A DNA stretch of 64,000 bases, taken from NCBI GenBank assembly GCA_021234155.1, contig JAJEKV010000014.1, positions 17,640,652 to 17,704,651 on the forward strand. The letters are read 5' to 3'. The position numbers and the translations under genes are program-made. Each line of letters opens with the position of its first letter. Within the stretch, counting starts at the first letter, position 1. The notes under the pieces were generated by a model. The model made no database searches and had not been told where the DNA came from. It saw nothing but the letters and a program-made list of their open reading frames with translations. The stretch is from Isoetes taiwanensis (taxonomy: Eukaryota > Streptophyta > Lycopodiopsida > Isoetales > Isoetaceae). Below are positions 41,929 to 53,745 of the stretch, in pieces.

Positions 41929-44900
41929 ATGGCGGAAGAGGAGAATAACGCTATTCAACGAGGAAAAAGTTCTTCTCTTTTCACACGTTCTTTTGGAGTC
42001 ATGAAATGGATTGTTGGTTGTCTTTATAGGACAATATTTGGTCGTGGTATAGATTTGGAGAAAAGACTACAGCATTTGTCTAAAGAGGAAGTTGAACTAC
42101 ACAAACGCATGAAAAATCGCACACATGCATGGAGGAGGCTGGCTCGTGGAATTGTGCTCTATTCTGTAGTTGCTGAGGTAAATGAGATTAAGGATATTTT
42201 GTAACTTCTTAAATTTAAAGATTAGATCGTCAATAGCATGAAGCATAGTAGTTATTTAAACTTTCTTAGAATCAAGACATGATAAAAAAACACATTAATT
42301 AGGATATGACTGAATCAGCTACTAATGGAAACCAGTTTTGTGCCATATGTACTGTAAAGAGACGTGTGCACAGAATGTTTGTTTTTTGCGTGAGAGGGTT
42401 TAGCTTTAGAGGGCTAATGCTGTTCTTTTTCCAGCTGTTAGTTCTTGGGATTGCAATCATGGCCACGAGGTCTCCTGACATACCCTGGAATCTAAGAGCT
42501 CTGAGGGTTCTTCCAGTATTTGTGCTTCCTGCATTTTCTGCATTTCTCTACTCCAGTTGTGCAAGATTTTTTCTCATGAGTAAGTCATATTATAGAAATT
42601 TTGTTTCCACATATGATGTTATCACTATCTAAAGAGTGTTCAATAAAATTTTAAATAGGTGATAACATGCGTAGATTGTTGTCCAATATTATTCCAGGAT
42701 TTAGCTATTGTTTTCTGTTCTAATAGAAATGTCTCTTTTATTTTTGTATATTTGTGTTTGTCTATAAAACCTAGCAAATGTTAGTAGGCTGATCATGCTT
42801 GTCCAAGTATATCAGGTCCCTTCTAATGCATGGAAACTGCGACAGCAGTAGGTTGTGCACTCAAATGTAATCTTACCAGATACCAATTTCGATTGTCTGC
42901 TAGCAAGTATTTGTCTTATATTGACTAACTTCACCAACCTCTCTACTATCTTGGTCTTTCATTCTTTTCAACAATTCACATTCTACTACATGTCACCTCA
43001 TGAGCCATTAGATTCCATGGTATGTCAGGAGACCTGATGAGAGGGGTTCTGCTTCGGAAGGCTTTTTACGAGTTGTTATTTCTTTAGATTGCAATTATGG
43101 CCGCAAGGTCTTCTGACATATCATGAAACCTAAGGTCTCTGAGGGTTCTTCCGGTGTTAGCATTTCCTGGATTTTCTGTTGTAGTTGTGCAAAGTTTTTT
43201 TGATGAATAAGTCGTATTATACGGCAACTTTTTGTGTGTAATTGAATGCTTCCACTATTTAAAGAGCGCTCACTAAATTTTGTCTCATAAGTGATAACAT
43301 GTGCAGATTGTTTTCCACAGAACGATCTTCTCTCACACATTTTACATGATTTACAAGGACAAAACATGCTTAGAAGCATGGATCTATAGTTTCAGACTTT
43401 CACTCTTTTTCTGTCCTATTAGAATTGTCTCTTTTATATACCATATTTATTTTTATCTATAAACGTAGCAAACCTTTATAGAATGTCATGCCTGTATATC
43501 AGATCCCTTCTAATGCGTAGAAACTGCAACAGCGGTAGGTTGTTCATTTACGGATACTCTTGGATACTCTTGCCAGATGCCATTTTTGTTTTGCCTAACT
43601 TGCCTGGTAGCAAGTAGTTGTCTTACATTAACTAACTTTATGCAACATCCACCTCTACCATGCTTGTGATGCTCAACTATATTTTTCTAGACAAATCTAT
43701 GGAATAGTTTTACACCTTACCTTATTTTTGAGTGTTATGTGCCTGCGAAATGTTAAATTTTCTGAGGTCTAATATTAGCTCAGCAACTTATTATTAACTA
43801 TTATTGCATGCGCAGGAGAGAGGAAGGATCAGAAAATGTTGGAAAGGCTACTTGCAGAAAGGCAAGCAAAAATTGATGAACTAAAACAGAGGACAAATTA
43901 TTATGCCACTCAACAACTTATTCAGGTTCGTAATGATTGGAACTTCCAGTTTCACCAGTTGGATGCATTTTAAGGAAAAACTTCTTAACAGTCAATATGT
44001 ATAGAGGAATTGATCAATTGTGGAACCTTTAAACCCTCTTTTTGGCAAACGGCTTGAACTTTGCAAAATACTGGATATTTTCAGAGCATTGAGGCTACCT
44101 GTTCACCATGATTGGCTTATCAGCTAGCATAAATTTGAACAATATGACAATTCATGTAGACGAGGAATAGATTCCTTTTTTCCTTGTGTGGAAGTCTTCA
44201 GTTCCCCAAGCTGTGTCAATTTTAACATTTTATAGGTAAATTCTATCTCACTGGTATTGAAATTGTGCAGAGATATGATCTTGATCCAACAGCAAAAGCT
44301 GCAGCAGCGAGTGTCTTGGCAGCAAAGCTTGGTGCTGAGTCTGGCCTTAACATTCCTTTTAAGTTACAGGAAACTATAGACAATAATCTTGGCTCTGATG
44401 AGAACCAAAAAAGCAATTCAGATTCTAAGAAATCTCCTGGTCTGAGGAAACGCAAAGGTTCCCCAAATGAAGCTGCAGATACTGCTGAGTCAGAGGTATA
44501 CGATGAAACTGTGCAAAGAGGAGTAAACAGAGGGACTGGATATGGTTCACCAATTGATCAGCAGAGGGGAAGAAATAGCGGATTGTTGGCTCGTGTGGCT
44601 GCCATGCTTGTGGGTGAAGATCCGTCACAATGCTATGCTTTGATATGCAGAAACTGCCATATGCATAATGGTACGTTGATTTGTATGTTCAGATTGACTT
44701 TTTTTTACCTGTTTCTCAGTCATGTACCTGTTTGTTTATGCACCAGGTTTAGCTCCAAAAGAAGATTTTCAGTATATAACATATTTTTGTCCACATTGCC
44801 ATGTGTTGAATGGTAACCAACACTTAAGAGAGGGTGCGGATGGACATGAAGTAGTTCTCAGGCAGGGTAGTGAAGGGCATGGACAATTGTCTGAAGGCCC

Positions 44901-44973
44901 GAGTGGGTTAATAAATGACAGTTCAGATATTTCAGCTCAATCAATCCAGGAAGAGTCAAAAAAGGAAGATTAG
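41929..44973 (+). CDS. LNP: Lunapark family endoplasmic-reticulum junction protein
   Basis: Five coding exons by eye: 41929-42177, 42435-42579, 43816-43925, 44271-44670, 44747-44973, all with GT-AG borders and joining in frame to 376 residues. Lunapark stabilises three-way junctions of ER tubules. Order: a short cytosolic N-terminus, two membrane segments (about 74-94 and 106-126) spaced closely as in the family, a coiled coil with LLAERQAKIDELKQR (about 141-155), NYYATQQLIQRYD...AKAAAASVLAAKLG, a Ser/Lys-rich linker, and a C4 zinc ribbon with C294/C297 and C316/C319 (CRNC...CPHC). Length and motif order fit the plant proteins (about 400 residues). The start at 41929 is the first ATG of the exon 1 frame and gives the usual short N-terminus. 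No internal stop; probably functional. Confidence 0.9.
43068..43690 (+). pseudogene. Decayed tandem duplicate of Lunapark exon 2 and flanking intron
   Basis: 43090-43215 resembles exon 2 (42435-42579). Attgcaat.atggcc, aggtct.ctgacat and ctctgagggttcttcc are shared, but stops (tag at 43087, tga after tcatatca) and a lost acceptor make it non-coding. The following intron sequence also matches (taaagag.g, cccttctaatgc.t, aaactgc.acagc.gtaggttgt), with an offset growing from about 640 to 690 bases. It lies in intron 2 of the gene. Confidence 0.85.
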
Positions 44974-45779
44974 TTTCATCCATTGACCATGACATTTGTC
45001 TTATTTTCTTTGGGTTTATTTCTGGGTTAAGCTTTAGCTCCCAACATTTTTGAAGCTTAGCATGGGGGGTTCTTGTACTTTTGTAATTATAGAAACACAA
45101 TCTGAGTGTAGTGTTAGTAAAAAGCTTGAACATAATAGCTAGGTGTTAGAAATGTTTATAGTTTGTGCCAAGTGACAGTACTGTTGGGCGACAACTGTTA
45201 TGTTTCTCTATTACCAATTAATGTCCGACAATATTCTTATCTCCAAGAGAATTTTGTATTTGAATCCACATGTCCAGTATTCGTCCATCCATTATTGTAG
45301 CCCTGAATTGTTTTCTTTCAGTAAGCTACACCCTGAAATATGAACAACGAGATCTACTCCATTGATTTTAGGTTCTGTATTATAACTGATGTTGATCTAA
45401 CGGCTGCATATGTTTTATTTTGGGAGACTTGGTTTTGGAGACGTGTGGAGCCATGTAGAACAAGGTAACTGATCCAGGATGGTTGCCCTTTAGTTTAACG
45501 GTTTAGTTGTTGTCTGGCTTTTTGTATATAAGAATTTATTACTATTGAGTTTTGCATAATGTTCAGGGGCAGCCGATTACGCCTAGTAGATTATAAATGA
45601 TAATCTTGAAATTCAACACGAATCTCTTGAAGTCAACAAGAAATCAGACGCCCACAAGAAGATTATGTAAGGCATAATGTTGATGAATTGATCATATGTG
45701 CATGGTAACTTGTTGATTGTCAAAAACTGGATAAATGGATGGATGGATTAAAGGAATTTTAACAGCAAACCTTCCTCTT
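44974..45779. other. Lunapark 3' flank; no gene recognised
   Basis: Likely 3' untranslated sequence directly after the stop, then AT-rich intergenic DNA. I see no clear polyadenylation signal and no coding similarity. Confidence 0.45.
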
Positions 45780-46115
45780 CCTCTGCTTTACCATATTGAA
45801 AAAGGAAAGAAACAGCAATGGCATACAGAATAAAGCCCTTAAGGCCAGCGATTCGGCCAAGACTTTCTAGATCCATGGCAAAGCCTGCATATCCATTTCT
45901 GTAAAAGAAAATTGTTATTGCCAACTTGTATCATTGCCATAGCCATGAACAATGAAAATCAGTGCTTTAGGAAGGTTAGGTAAAAAGGGGCAACCTGCGG
46001 GGCAGTCGGATATGAGCCTCCCATTGAAGCTCTGCCGATTGCGATGCTGCTGGAGTGTGGATAACCACGCTTCCTTAAAATAAACAAACACGAAGAATCC
46101 AAGAATTCCCACCAA
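45775..46115 (-). pseudogene. Monoacylglycerol-lipase-like alpha/beta hydrolase, N-terminal fragment
   Basis: On the minus strand the first block (46060-45938) contains FNGRL, LPKALIFIVHGYGNDTSW, the strand and oxyanion region HGYG of plant MAGL/caffeoyl-shikimate-esterase-like hydrolases. After an intron-like tract ending ttttacag, a second block (about 45903-45790) gives NGYAGFAMDLESLGRIAGLK, the equivalent of GYAVFGMD.EGHGRSAGL. The stretch between these blocks in the family is missing and the GHG motif is degraded. The nucleophile Ser region (GxSMGG) is absent. Non-functional relic. Confidence 0.65.
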
Positions 46116-46474
46116 GCAGTGATTTATGCTTTGCAGTGGTTAGCAATTAAGAGATCTTGTGTTCAAATCTATGGGGTCCGTCATATGTCCTCATAGACGT
46201 TGCTAATGTGGCATGACGAAAAAATACTATTTATCTGTCTATCTTACAATGGTTGGAGTTGTGGTCATAGCTATCGGGACCTCGAGAGACTCACCTATAT
46301 GTATATGGATATGCCATCTACGATCCTAGAGTTTGGCAAGAAATCTTGATTTACCACCGTTCATAACAAAAATTTCCCATTTTACACATGCCATCCGCCC
46401 TTTTCTACATATTCAAGACGAGAAACTAGGATACTTTTGTGCATATTCTCTGCATATAGTCAACTTTATTAAAT

Positions 46475-46505
46475 CCCGGGGTTGCCGGGCATAAGTACGT
46501 TCTAT
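46475..46505 (+). mobile_element. Weak Helitron 3'-end-like hairpin
   Basis: CCCGG-ggttg-CCGGG is followed by cataagtacgtt and CTAT. It resembles the end at 5962-5992 (gccgggca...gtttCTAG) but the terminal CTAG is changed. If real it would end an element that contains the hydrolase fragment on its left. Confidence 0.35.
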
Positions 46506-47129
46506 TGTAGAAATTGAACTTAATTTCTTGATTTTATAGATGATGTTGCTTGTTTTTGCATTTGGATAATTAGTTATTTTTTTTTAGATGTCCTATGGGT
46601 TCCTATGAGTTTCACTTTGTGTTGTGTTGAAGGTCTTGACTATGTAGTCGAATTATTAAATTTGAATGGCATGTCTATGATGGTTGTCTCATGGCATCTT
46701 AGTTGCATCTCAATGTATTGGAACTAAGAGTATGCTTTTGTACGTAATGAGATGAAATGTTTAGATGAATACTCGTGCCTTGTAACGTGTATACACCAAG
46801 ATATTTGAGCCAATTTTATTTCATTGTTACTTTTACATGGCAGTTGTAGAACGGCATAGTCTAAGATTAAAGCTGGATTGAGGAGGAAGTATTGCTTGTC
46901 TTTCATAGATTTTAGCGTAGCAATAGTTAGGATTGTTGCATCATGTGTAAAGTTACATGAATCATATAGCACCCTAAAAACACAACATCATCGAAGAGCA
47001 CATGCTAAATTAAAATAAGTTGAGTTAAAAGAGTATTATTTCAAGTATGGTTGAGGTTTTGTTGCCTGATAAGGTTATTAGTTAATACAGAGATATTATG
47101 TGATCTATTTATCTATGATCAATTTATCT
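46506..47129. other. No gene recognised
   Basis: AT-rich sequence. Only incidental short frames, for example 46724-46972 on the minus strand. Confidence 0.4.
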
Positions 47130-47860
47130 ATGAATCTAAAGCATGTTGAACGAAAGCAAGGAAGATGGAACCAACGAAAAAAATTTGGAAATCATGCTCA
47201 TTGAATAAGTCTATCAATATGTTGAACTAAAGAAATGAAGATTTTGTTACACTTTCTTTAAAGTGATCAATAAGGCAGTGGAAATGTGGAGATTAAAATT
47301 TTGAAAATCATGCTCGGATAAGCCTATCAATATGTTGAACTAAAGAATTGAAGATTTTGTTACGCCTTCTTTAAAGTGATCAATGGCAGTGGTAATATGG
47401 AGATTTTGGAAATCATGCTCATTGGATAAGTCCATTAATTCGTTTACATAATTTACACCTAAGTAGTGCAAATGAAGAGATCTTGGGAACCATGCTCATT
47501 GGATAAATCCATCAATTCATTCACATAATCACTCCTATTATTAAAAGAAATAATGGTGGGAAAATTTGGCATTTCTTAGCATATTGGTAATTGGTATAAG
47601 TACCAATTCAAATTGCTTACATCCACCTAATGTTAAAAGGAACAATGGTATGAGTGTTTGTCGATTTTGGAAATATGCTCATTGACATAATTAGACCTAA
47701 TATTAAAAAGAAACAATGGTGTGGATGTTTGTCGAGTTTTAACTCATTATAAGAGCATCAACTCAAATTGCTTACATATGCCTAATGTTAAAAGGAGCAA
47801 TGGTATGGGTGTTTGTCAAGCTTTTAGCTCATTTGTAAGTCTTTATCAATTCAAATTCCT
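47130..47860. repeat. Degenerate tandem-repeat region (units of about 110 bp)
   Basis: Blocks with gttgaactaaagaa.tgaaga, ttctttaaagtgatcaat, gaaatcatgctcattgga and tccat.aattc recur from about 47150 to 47530. A second family with taatattaaaa..gaaacaatgg, gtttgtc.agttttt and caactcaaattgcttacat recurs at about 47570-47850. Copies are strongly diverged. Confidence 0.75.
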
Positions 47861-48354
47861 TATTTCATTCAAGCCTATAAATGTAATGTTTAATAAAAGC
47901 GAGATGCAAAATCATGGACTCGTACTTCAACAGATAACCTTAGGCCTTCCGCTGAAGTTCAGAGGCTTGACATCTATTGAAATAGTACACACCATAAAAA
48001 CGTAGGAATCAGCATTTAATAATCGTAACACATTCAGTCTTCACAATCTGGACGAAACTATGAGTGTTCCAAATAAAATAATACTCACCGTCTTCTTCAA
48101 CTCTTGCAAAATCTCTTTTAAATAGTCTTTCATCATCACAATAAGATAACATAGCAGTGAAGAAACTCCAAGGCCGTTGTTTATATGCAACAACAAAGTT
48201 GACGAAAGAAGTTGGATAAACTCACAATGATGGTTACATGAAATACCTACTGGACTGATCACATGAGTAACAACAAACTTGTGGAGGTCTGCACATACAA
48301 CAATGAACTTAACCTTTATAACTTATCTATATTTTAATCCAACTATTGGTATAA

Positions 48355-48870
48355 AAATTGGCCTATTGTCAGACATAGCATTTGTCCTGAATCAATTTCC
48401 AATAATGTAATGGCATAACTAATAGTGATTTTCACTTGTTCAATGATACCTTTATCATGTCCAGTAATTGCAGTTGAGCAGATTTCCTCTATATCAGTGC
48501 TGGCGCATGCAACTGCATCCTCACTTTAAGGAGACTCTATAGTTACAATACAAAATGTATAGATGTCAAAGACGGAATATTGGAATTAAACCATTTCGTA
48601 TATGTTTAGGCATAGCATATCCTAAATAGTTCCAATAATCCTCAATAGCACAACTGAAATAAGTTTCATTTAAGTAATAATGTTACCTTTAGCATATTCA
48701 GTATTTGTAGTTTTGAGCAAATTGCCTATCAAATTTCAGTGCTGGGGCATGTATATGCATCCTCAATTTAAGGAGAGAACTACAGTTATAACATAAAATG
48801 TCTAGATGTAGAAGGAAAAAGCACATAGGCATAGATGGAATATGAAATTCAACCATTTTAAGAGCCAGAA
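48355..48870. repeat. Two-copy tandem repeat, period about 245 bp
   Basis: Copies (about 48370-48600 and 48615-48860) share caataat, tacctttat.at, gcag..gagca.att, cagtgctgg.gcatg, gcatcctca.tttaaggag and acataaaatgt.tagatgt. Non-coding. Confidence 0.8.
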
Positions 48871-50495
48871 AATTTGTTACGTTCTTGAACTTGAACGTAA
48901 TGGTAAATATAAAATTAAATACCTGCATAAATTGACATGATACGGGGATAAGGCCATTGTTCTTCTACTCCGTCAAACTCTGCAACTTGAGCCTCAGATC
49001 ATCCTGATAGTGCAAACCAAGGTTCAAGGTTATTGCGCTATTTCAGTGTGCAAATAAACATAAAAATAAGCCATGGGTTGCACTACAAAGGAAAATAAAT
49101 GAATCCATGAAATAAGGCACTGCAATAACATGGTGATTTCTTAGCAAGATCAAATAGGACCCTGGCATGTAAAAGAGAAATGCTCGAGAAACAAATTCAA
49201 ATGCTGCCCTACTTTAAAGTTTATTACCTTCTCCAAAATTTTGGTCACTAGCATGAGATGGCATTCAAGATCCATAATTTGGATTGCGAAAATACCTGTC
49301 TCAGACTTGATTCCTGTGGCATATTGTATGCAAACAGATCCTGCACAATATACTATCAGCTCTGCAATAAGTGCCATGTAGATCATATCAATAGGATCGG
49401 CTCCAAAACACTGTTCAAAAGCTCCAATATTATGATATGCTCAAAGTGAAGCCATGGATGACATTGAGACCCCAATTTGCAAATTAATGTACGCGCTTAG
49501 CATTTCTTTGAGTCAATAGGAGATAATGGAACTTAAAACTAAGAAACTAAATTGCAAAATTCAGGACTGAGCTTCCTAGCTAATATTTGAATTAAAATAG
49601 TTACATTCACCTACTTCTAAGAAGAAAACGTAACCCCAACCTGAATTCCTACTGGAATTCTGAATCTAAATATGTAGATAATGCACAAAAGACCTTGGCA
49701 ACTCTGCAAGTTAAGCAAGAAAAAAATAGTCCTCAAATGAAACTTCATTGGAGGCAAATAAATATGTTTTGCTTCTTTTGTCTGAATACACCAAAGCTTA
49801 GAACCCCACAACAATGATCCCATAACAACCATAGCCTGAAAAGAATAAAGTTCTTAATGAGAATAACAAAGATGGGAAAGCAGAAGTCCAGTACCTGAGA
49901 AAGAATGGACAACGAAGATTTGGCCGGATCAATCTATGTTTTCTTCTCAAAAATATCGGTGGAGCTACCAAGGACATGAAACTGCTACATCCAATGCCCT
50001 ACAAAACTCAGAATATCAATAAAGCATTAGCATTTTCGACCTGAAATATGGTTGAACTCTGGAAAAGCACATATATTATGAGCTATAGACCTCCTCTCAA
50101 ATCCTATATTGAAATCTTGCAGTCAAATTCTTTCAAAGTAGGTTTTTCGCATAACTCTGATCTAAATGGCAAAGTTATTAGAGAGAAACAAAGGAAGAAA
50201 CTTACGTATAGACGTCCAGCTATCTATGCACCTGAGATAAATGCGCAAAGTTGTAAGAGACGCATCAGATCAAAATGAGAAGCAGCAAAGCGAAGGAGCC
50301 TTATTTCCAAGAATACTACAAAACAGATTAGTGCCAAGATTGAATGCAAGAAGACCTTTGAGTCCTTTGCAGTTGCTAAGCACAGCCTCTAGTTACATCT
50401 AGGGAATGCTACATCTATTAACTAAAAGGGTTTTGGAGCATTTCAAGCCATGGCAGACTTAGAAATTCTGATATTCATCACACATCTAAATGCAT
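48871..50495. other. No gene recognised
   Basis: AT-rich. Minor frames (49150-49386 minus, 49617-49832 minus) without similarity. The stretch leads into the second LINE with no visible boundary motif. Confidence 0.4.
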
Positions 50496-51739
50496 CCATA
50501 AGTTTAACAACTATTATGGTCAGCTCTCTCTTTGCAAAACTGTTGGCTGGCATCCTTGAGCAGCAGCTGACAATATGGGTAGAGGAGGCAGATGTGCGAG
50601 CTCTCACACAGGCAGGTTTTTGGCCCAGGCATTCCACCATTGATCATATCTTCACTCTACGCACATTGATTGAGGATAGCAGGAATCACCAACAGAACGT
50701 GTACTGTTGTTTTGTGGATTTCGCAAAAGCTTTTGACACAGTGCCCCGGGATAGGTTATGGGATAGACTGCAGCAGCTGGACACCCCCCTTGACTTGCAG
50801 AATGCAGTATATAGGCTATACGAGGCATGCTCAGGCCGTATCACATCGTCAGGATAGCCGGTAATCAGTAGTATTGGAGTGCGTCAAGGTTGCCCCCTCT
50901 CCCCCACACTCTTTGGCCTATACATTGACCAGCTGGAAGATTGGCTCTCTGAGCATGGAGGTGCGGGCGCCCATCTCATGCATCACACAATCCGGCAACT
51001 CATATATGCTGACGATGTCAACCTCCTGGCCTATACTCCAGAGGACATGCAACGTCACCTGGATGCTCTTGAGACTTTTTGCCGATTCACTGGCATGCGA
51101 GTTAACTTGGCCAAAACTAGGGTGCTGCTAGTTTCATCATCCCGTCAGCCAAGGCTTCCCTCATTCACTTACCAGGGACAAGATGTAGAGGTGGCTCCGA
51201 CCTACAAATACTTAGGGATCGAGTTCTCTACTACCACCCATTGGGATGCTGCCATCAGGTTACGGGTCACGGCGGGTTGGAAAGCACTCTATGCCATGCA
51301 GAACAACTGCCACAAGGTAGAGTTGTATTCCTGGGGCCACCAGTCACACTTTTTTCGGGCCTTGGTCGAGCCGGTCCTTTTGTATGGGGCAGAAGTGTGG
51401 GATCCGAAGATATCCCTCAACACCTGGAATGACCTCGAGCAGGTGCAGAAAGCCTTCTTGGCACGAGCCCTTGGGGTAAAGTCCACAGTTCCATATCAGA
51501 TCCTACTCCAGGAGACAGGTTTTCTACCCCTTCAACGGACTGCATTGGAACACCATATCATTTACTTCCAGAAGGTGGTCGCTATGGGTGATACACGTTT
51601 GCCCAACCTTGCTTTGGCCATGGTGATGGGTCCCCAACACCTGAAAGCCTGCTGGAAGGACAAGCAAGCTCAGTGGTTCTCACGCTGGGGTGTACAGGCA
51701 AACAGATGCATACATGTAAGGACAAAGAAAGGCACTTAA
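50496..51739 (+). pseudogene. LINE reverse transcriptase (non-L1)
   Basis: Two frames. 50450-50857 gives FAKLLAGILEQQLTIWVEE, QAGFWPRHSTIDHIFTLRTL and CCFVDFAKAFDTVPRDRLWD (motif A). A stop at 50855 follows, then 50879-51739 in another frame with VRQGCPLSPTLFGLYID (motif B), QLIYADDVNLLAY at 50999-51037 (motif C, intact Asp pair), NLAKTRVL and YKYLGIEFS (thumb start). It ends in the connecting region with LLYGAEVWDP and ARALGVKSTVPYQILL. One or two events only separate it from an open frame. Confidence 0.92.
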
Positions 51740-53575
51740 GCTGTACCTAGATGCTACTTTCCTCCGCAAGCTCTGGGATGCAGATGCTCTGACGCACGTT
51801 AAGCTGGCACACTATCAGCAGCAAGTCAATTCTAAGTTCATGGGAGGCCCACACCAGTACTTGTCCACCCAGTTGCCCATGAAGAAGCGCAGACTTATAG
51901 CTTCCATTCGCACGGGAGCACATCGCCTCCGCATTGAGACAAGACATTGGGCTCGGGAAGCACGAGAGCAAAGGCTTTGCCAGCAGGGTAGCCCTTAAGC
52001 TCAAAATATCGCCAAAAGGCTATTTTTTTGGACATTTGCATTTTTTTCCACGACTGTTGGGTAGGATCAATTAGGAGTGGTGCCAGCAAAATATCGCCAT
52101 CTTGTCTACGAAATTTTCCTCCTCCACTCATAAGTTAGCCTACGTCACTAAATGATGGATTTTTGGATTCGTCCCCATGTGAATTTTATTATTCATAATT
52201 ATTCTAAAATCGCCCCTTAACTCCCTAAATTCATGTAAAATTAATACGAATTGTCGTTAACCTCCAGAAAGAAAAGAAAAAAAAGGGGAAAGGGAAAAAA
52301 CCATGCATGTTCATGGATTTCATGATCCGGCTCCAATATCCAGGTATGCAATCCTGGAGTATTTTTTGTTTTTGATCTGTTGTTTATCCAATCTTAAAAA
52401 GATGACTGAAATCAAATCAATTTGTGCTTATCCAACATAATATGCAATTATGCCTCGACTAAGTTTGTGTACTTGTTGTTATTTAGCCCTTAGTGTGGAG
52501 CTATTGAGATTTACAATCAGATAAGAACTACGAGGTATGTTGTAGAGTAGTTATAGTTGGTTTGCTTACTCATTTTATCAGAATACTTGCCCTCTTGATT
52601 TGGTTATGAGGCAATTGATTTTCTTACATTTTAGAGCAACCATACCTTATCTTGGCTATCAATTTTTTCTATTTTTTGTTATCATGATTATTTTTATGTA
52701 CATGCAACCAATCTAGGTAATACATGATGTATATGATTGTTTATCTCCTGTATTTTAATCATCAACTGCTCAGTTCAGTTGTTGCACAGACATCTTTATG
52801 ACATGATCAAACTCTTCAAATTGGGGACGAATGATGTTAAATATCGTGGTAGAAATCTAGGGTTTAGGCACCAATGTCTTTCGATTTCAGGATTAGACTA
52901 TTACCTTTTTTCTAACCTTCCATTATCTAATCATTTAGAAAATACAATATCTAAGCATTTTATCGCTCAATTAGGGGTGTCACAATGAAGGTAAATTTAG
53001 GGTCCAATAAAAATTAATGCCTTAGGATACTATTAGATGGGTGTAATTTACGTTTTTATTGTTGACACTAATCAGCTTGGCCTTCCTCTTCTGAAGACAC
53101 GTATGTCAATGTCTGGTAACATGTATAACTGTATACGGACATAACAAATATATATTGTAGACCCAAATTTTACTTGAGAAAAAAGTATATATTCCATCGC
53201 TTGATGGATGAAAGATTCGCCAAGGTTACTACAACTCAAATTGAAGCCCGAAACAAAATCGCCAACGTAACTAATCGAAACAAGCTAAGATTCGCCTCGA
53301 ATTCTAAATTACACCTATGAAAATTTGGGCTTAAGGGCTACCCTGTTTGCCAGTGTGGCCACCAGGGCGCCATTGAGGATGAATGTCATGCCCTCCAGAT
53401 TTGCCCAGCGTTTGCCCATATCTGAGAGCGGTATGTTCGATTACGAGTGCCTGGCCAACCGTTGCATGAGTTATTGAATACGGCATCAGTGGGTTTGTTG
53501 GAGTCATACCTCCAGGAGGTTATAGATGCACGGACTCAATTGTGTCCTCCGGGACGGTATTGAACTGTCCTATAC
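51740..53575 (+). pseudogene. LINE ORF2 C-terminus with zinc finger, split by the hAT element
   Basis: 51747-51983 in shifted frame gives LYLDATFLRKLWDADALTHV and TGAHRLRIETRHWAREAREQ. The frame resumes after the hAT element at 53346 with VCQCGHQGAIEDECHALQIC P (the CXC...H..C finger of these LINEs), then HELLNTASVGLLESYLQEV. It ends near 53575. Confidence 0.8.
51976..53353. mobile_element. Non-autonomous hAT transposon with 8-bp target-site duplication
   Basis: The element, 51984-53345 (1362 bp), has perfect 17-bp terminal inverted repeats CAGGGTAGCCCTTAAGC. The next bases (tcaaa / ccaaa) continue the match with one difference. Both sides carry TTTGCCAG (51976-51983, 53346-53353), the 8-bp duplication expected for hAT. 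It contains no transposase. (A)ATCGCCA / ATTCGCC words recur near both ends (52006, 52089, 53217, 53256, 53291) and may be transposase-binding subterminal motifs. The frame 52737-52988 inside has no similarity. Confidence 0.95.
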
Positions 53576-53745
53576 AATTGTACAGCATGCCAGCATACTT
53601 ATTACTGCTAAGGTTTTTCCCTCGAAAACCCTTCGGGTTTTAATCCTGTTAGTAATACGCTTGCTGCTCTCTTTTTGTTTGGGTCCCATAGGCCAATCGG
53701 TCTCCGTGGACGCTAAAAAATCTATTCTATTCTATTCTAAATCTT
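53576..53745 (+). repeat. LINE 3' end with conserved hairpin and ATTCT-repeat tail
   Basis: ctaaggtttttccctcgaaaacccttcgggttttaatcctg contains the stem AAAACCC-ttc-GGGTTTT (about 53624-53641). The same block occurs inverted at 59940-59995. The tail (attct)3 at 53719-53737 ends the element. Confidence 0.75.

Larger units (their letters stand above)
50496..53745 (+). mobile_element. 5'-truncated non-L1 LINE, split by a hAT transposon
   Basis: It begins inside the reverse transcriptase, runs to about 51983, is interrupted by a hAT element (51984-53345) and resumes at 53354. It ends after a conserved 3' hairpin region and a (attct)n tail at about 53717-53740. The reverse transcriptase is of the jockey/CR1-like kind (QAGF.P.HSTIDHIFTLRTLIE, FVDFAKAFDTVPR) with a C-terminal zinc finger and no plant zf-RVT region, so it differs from the LINE at 7-15 kb. 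Microsatellite-like tails in place of poly(A) fit such clades. Confidence 0.87.

Noticed and set aside
46139-46190. tRNA-like or SINE sequence (tggttagcaattaagag ... tgttcaaatct)
   Set aside because: Spacing between the putative boxes is too short and no stems form.
47130-48870. CRISPR-like regular repeat array
   Set aside because: Units are diverged, of uneven length, with no constant spacer, in a eukaryotic genome; ordinary degenerate tandem repeats.
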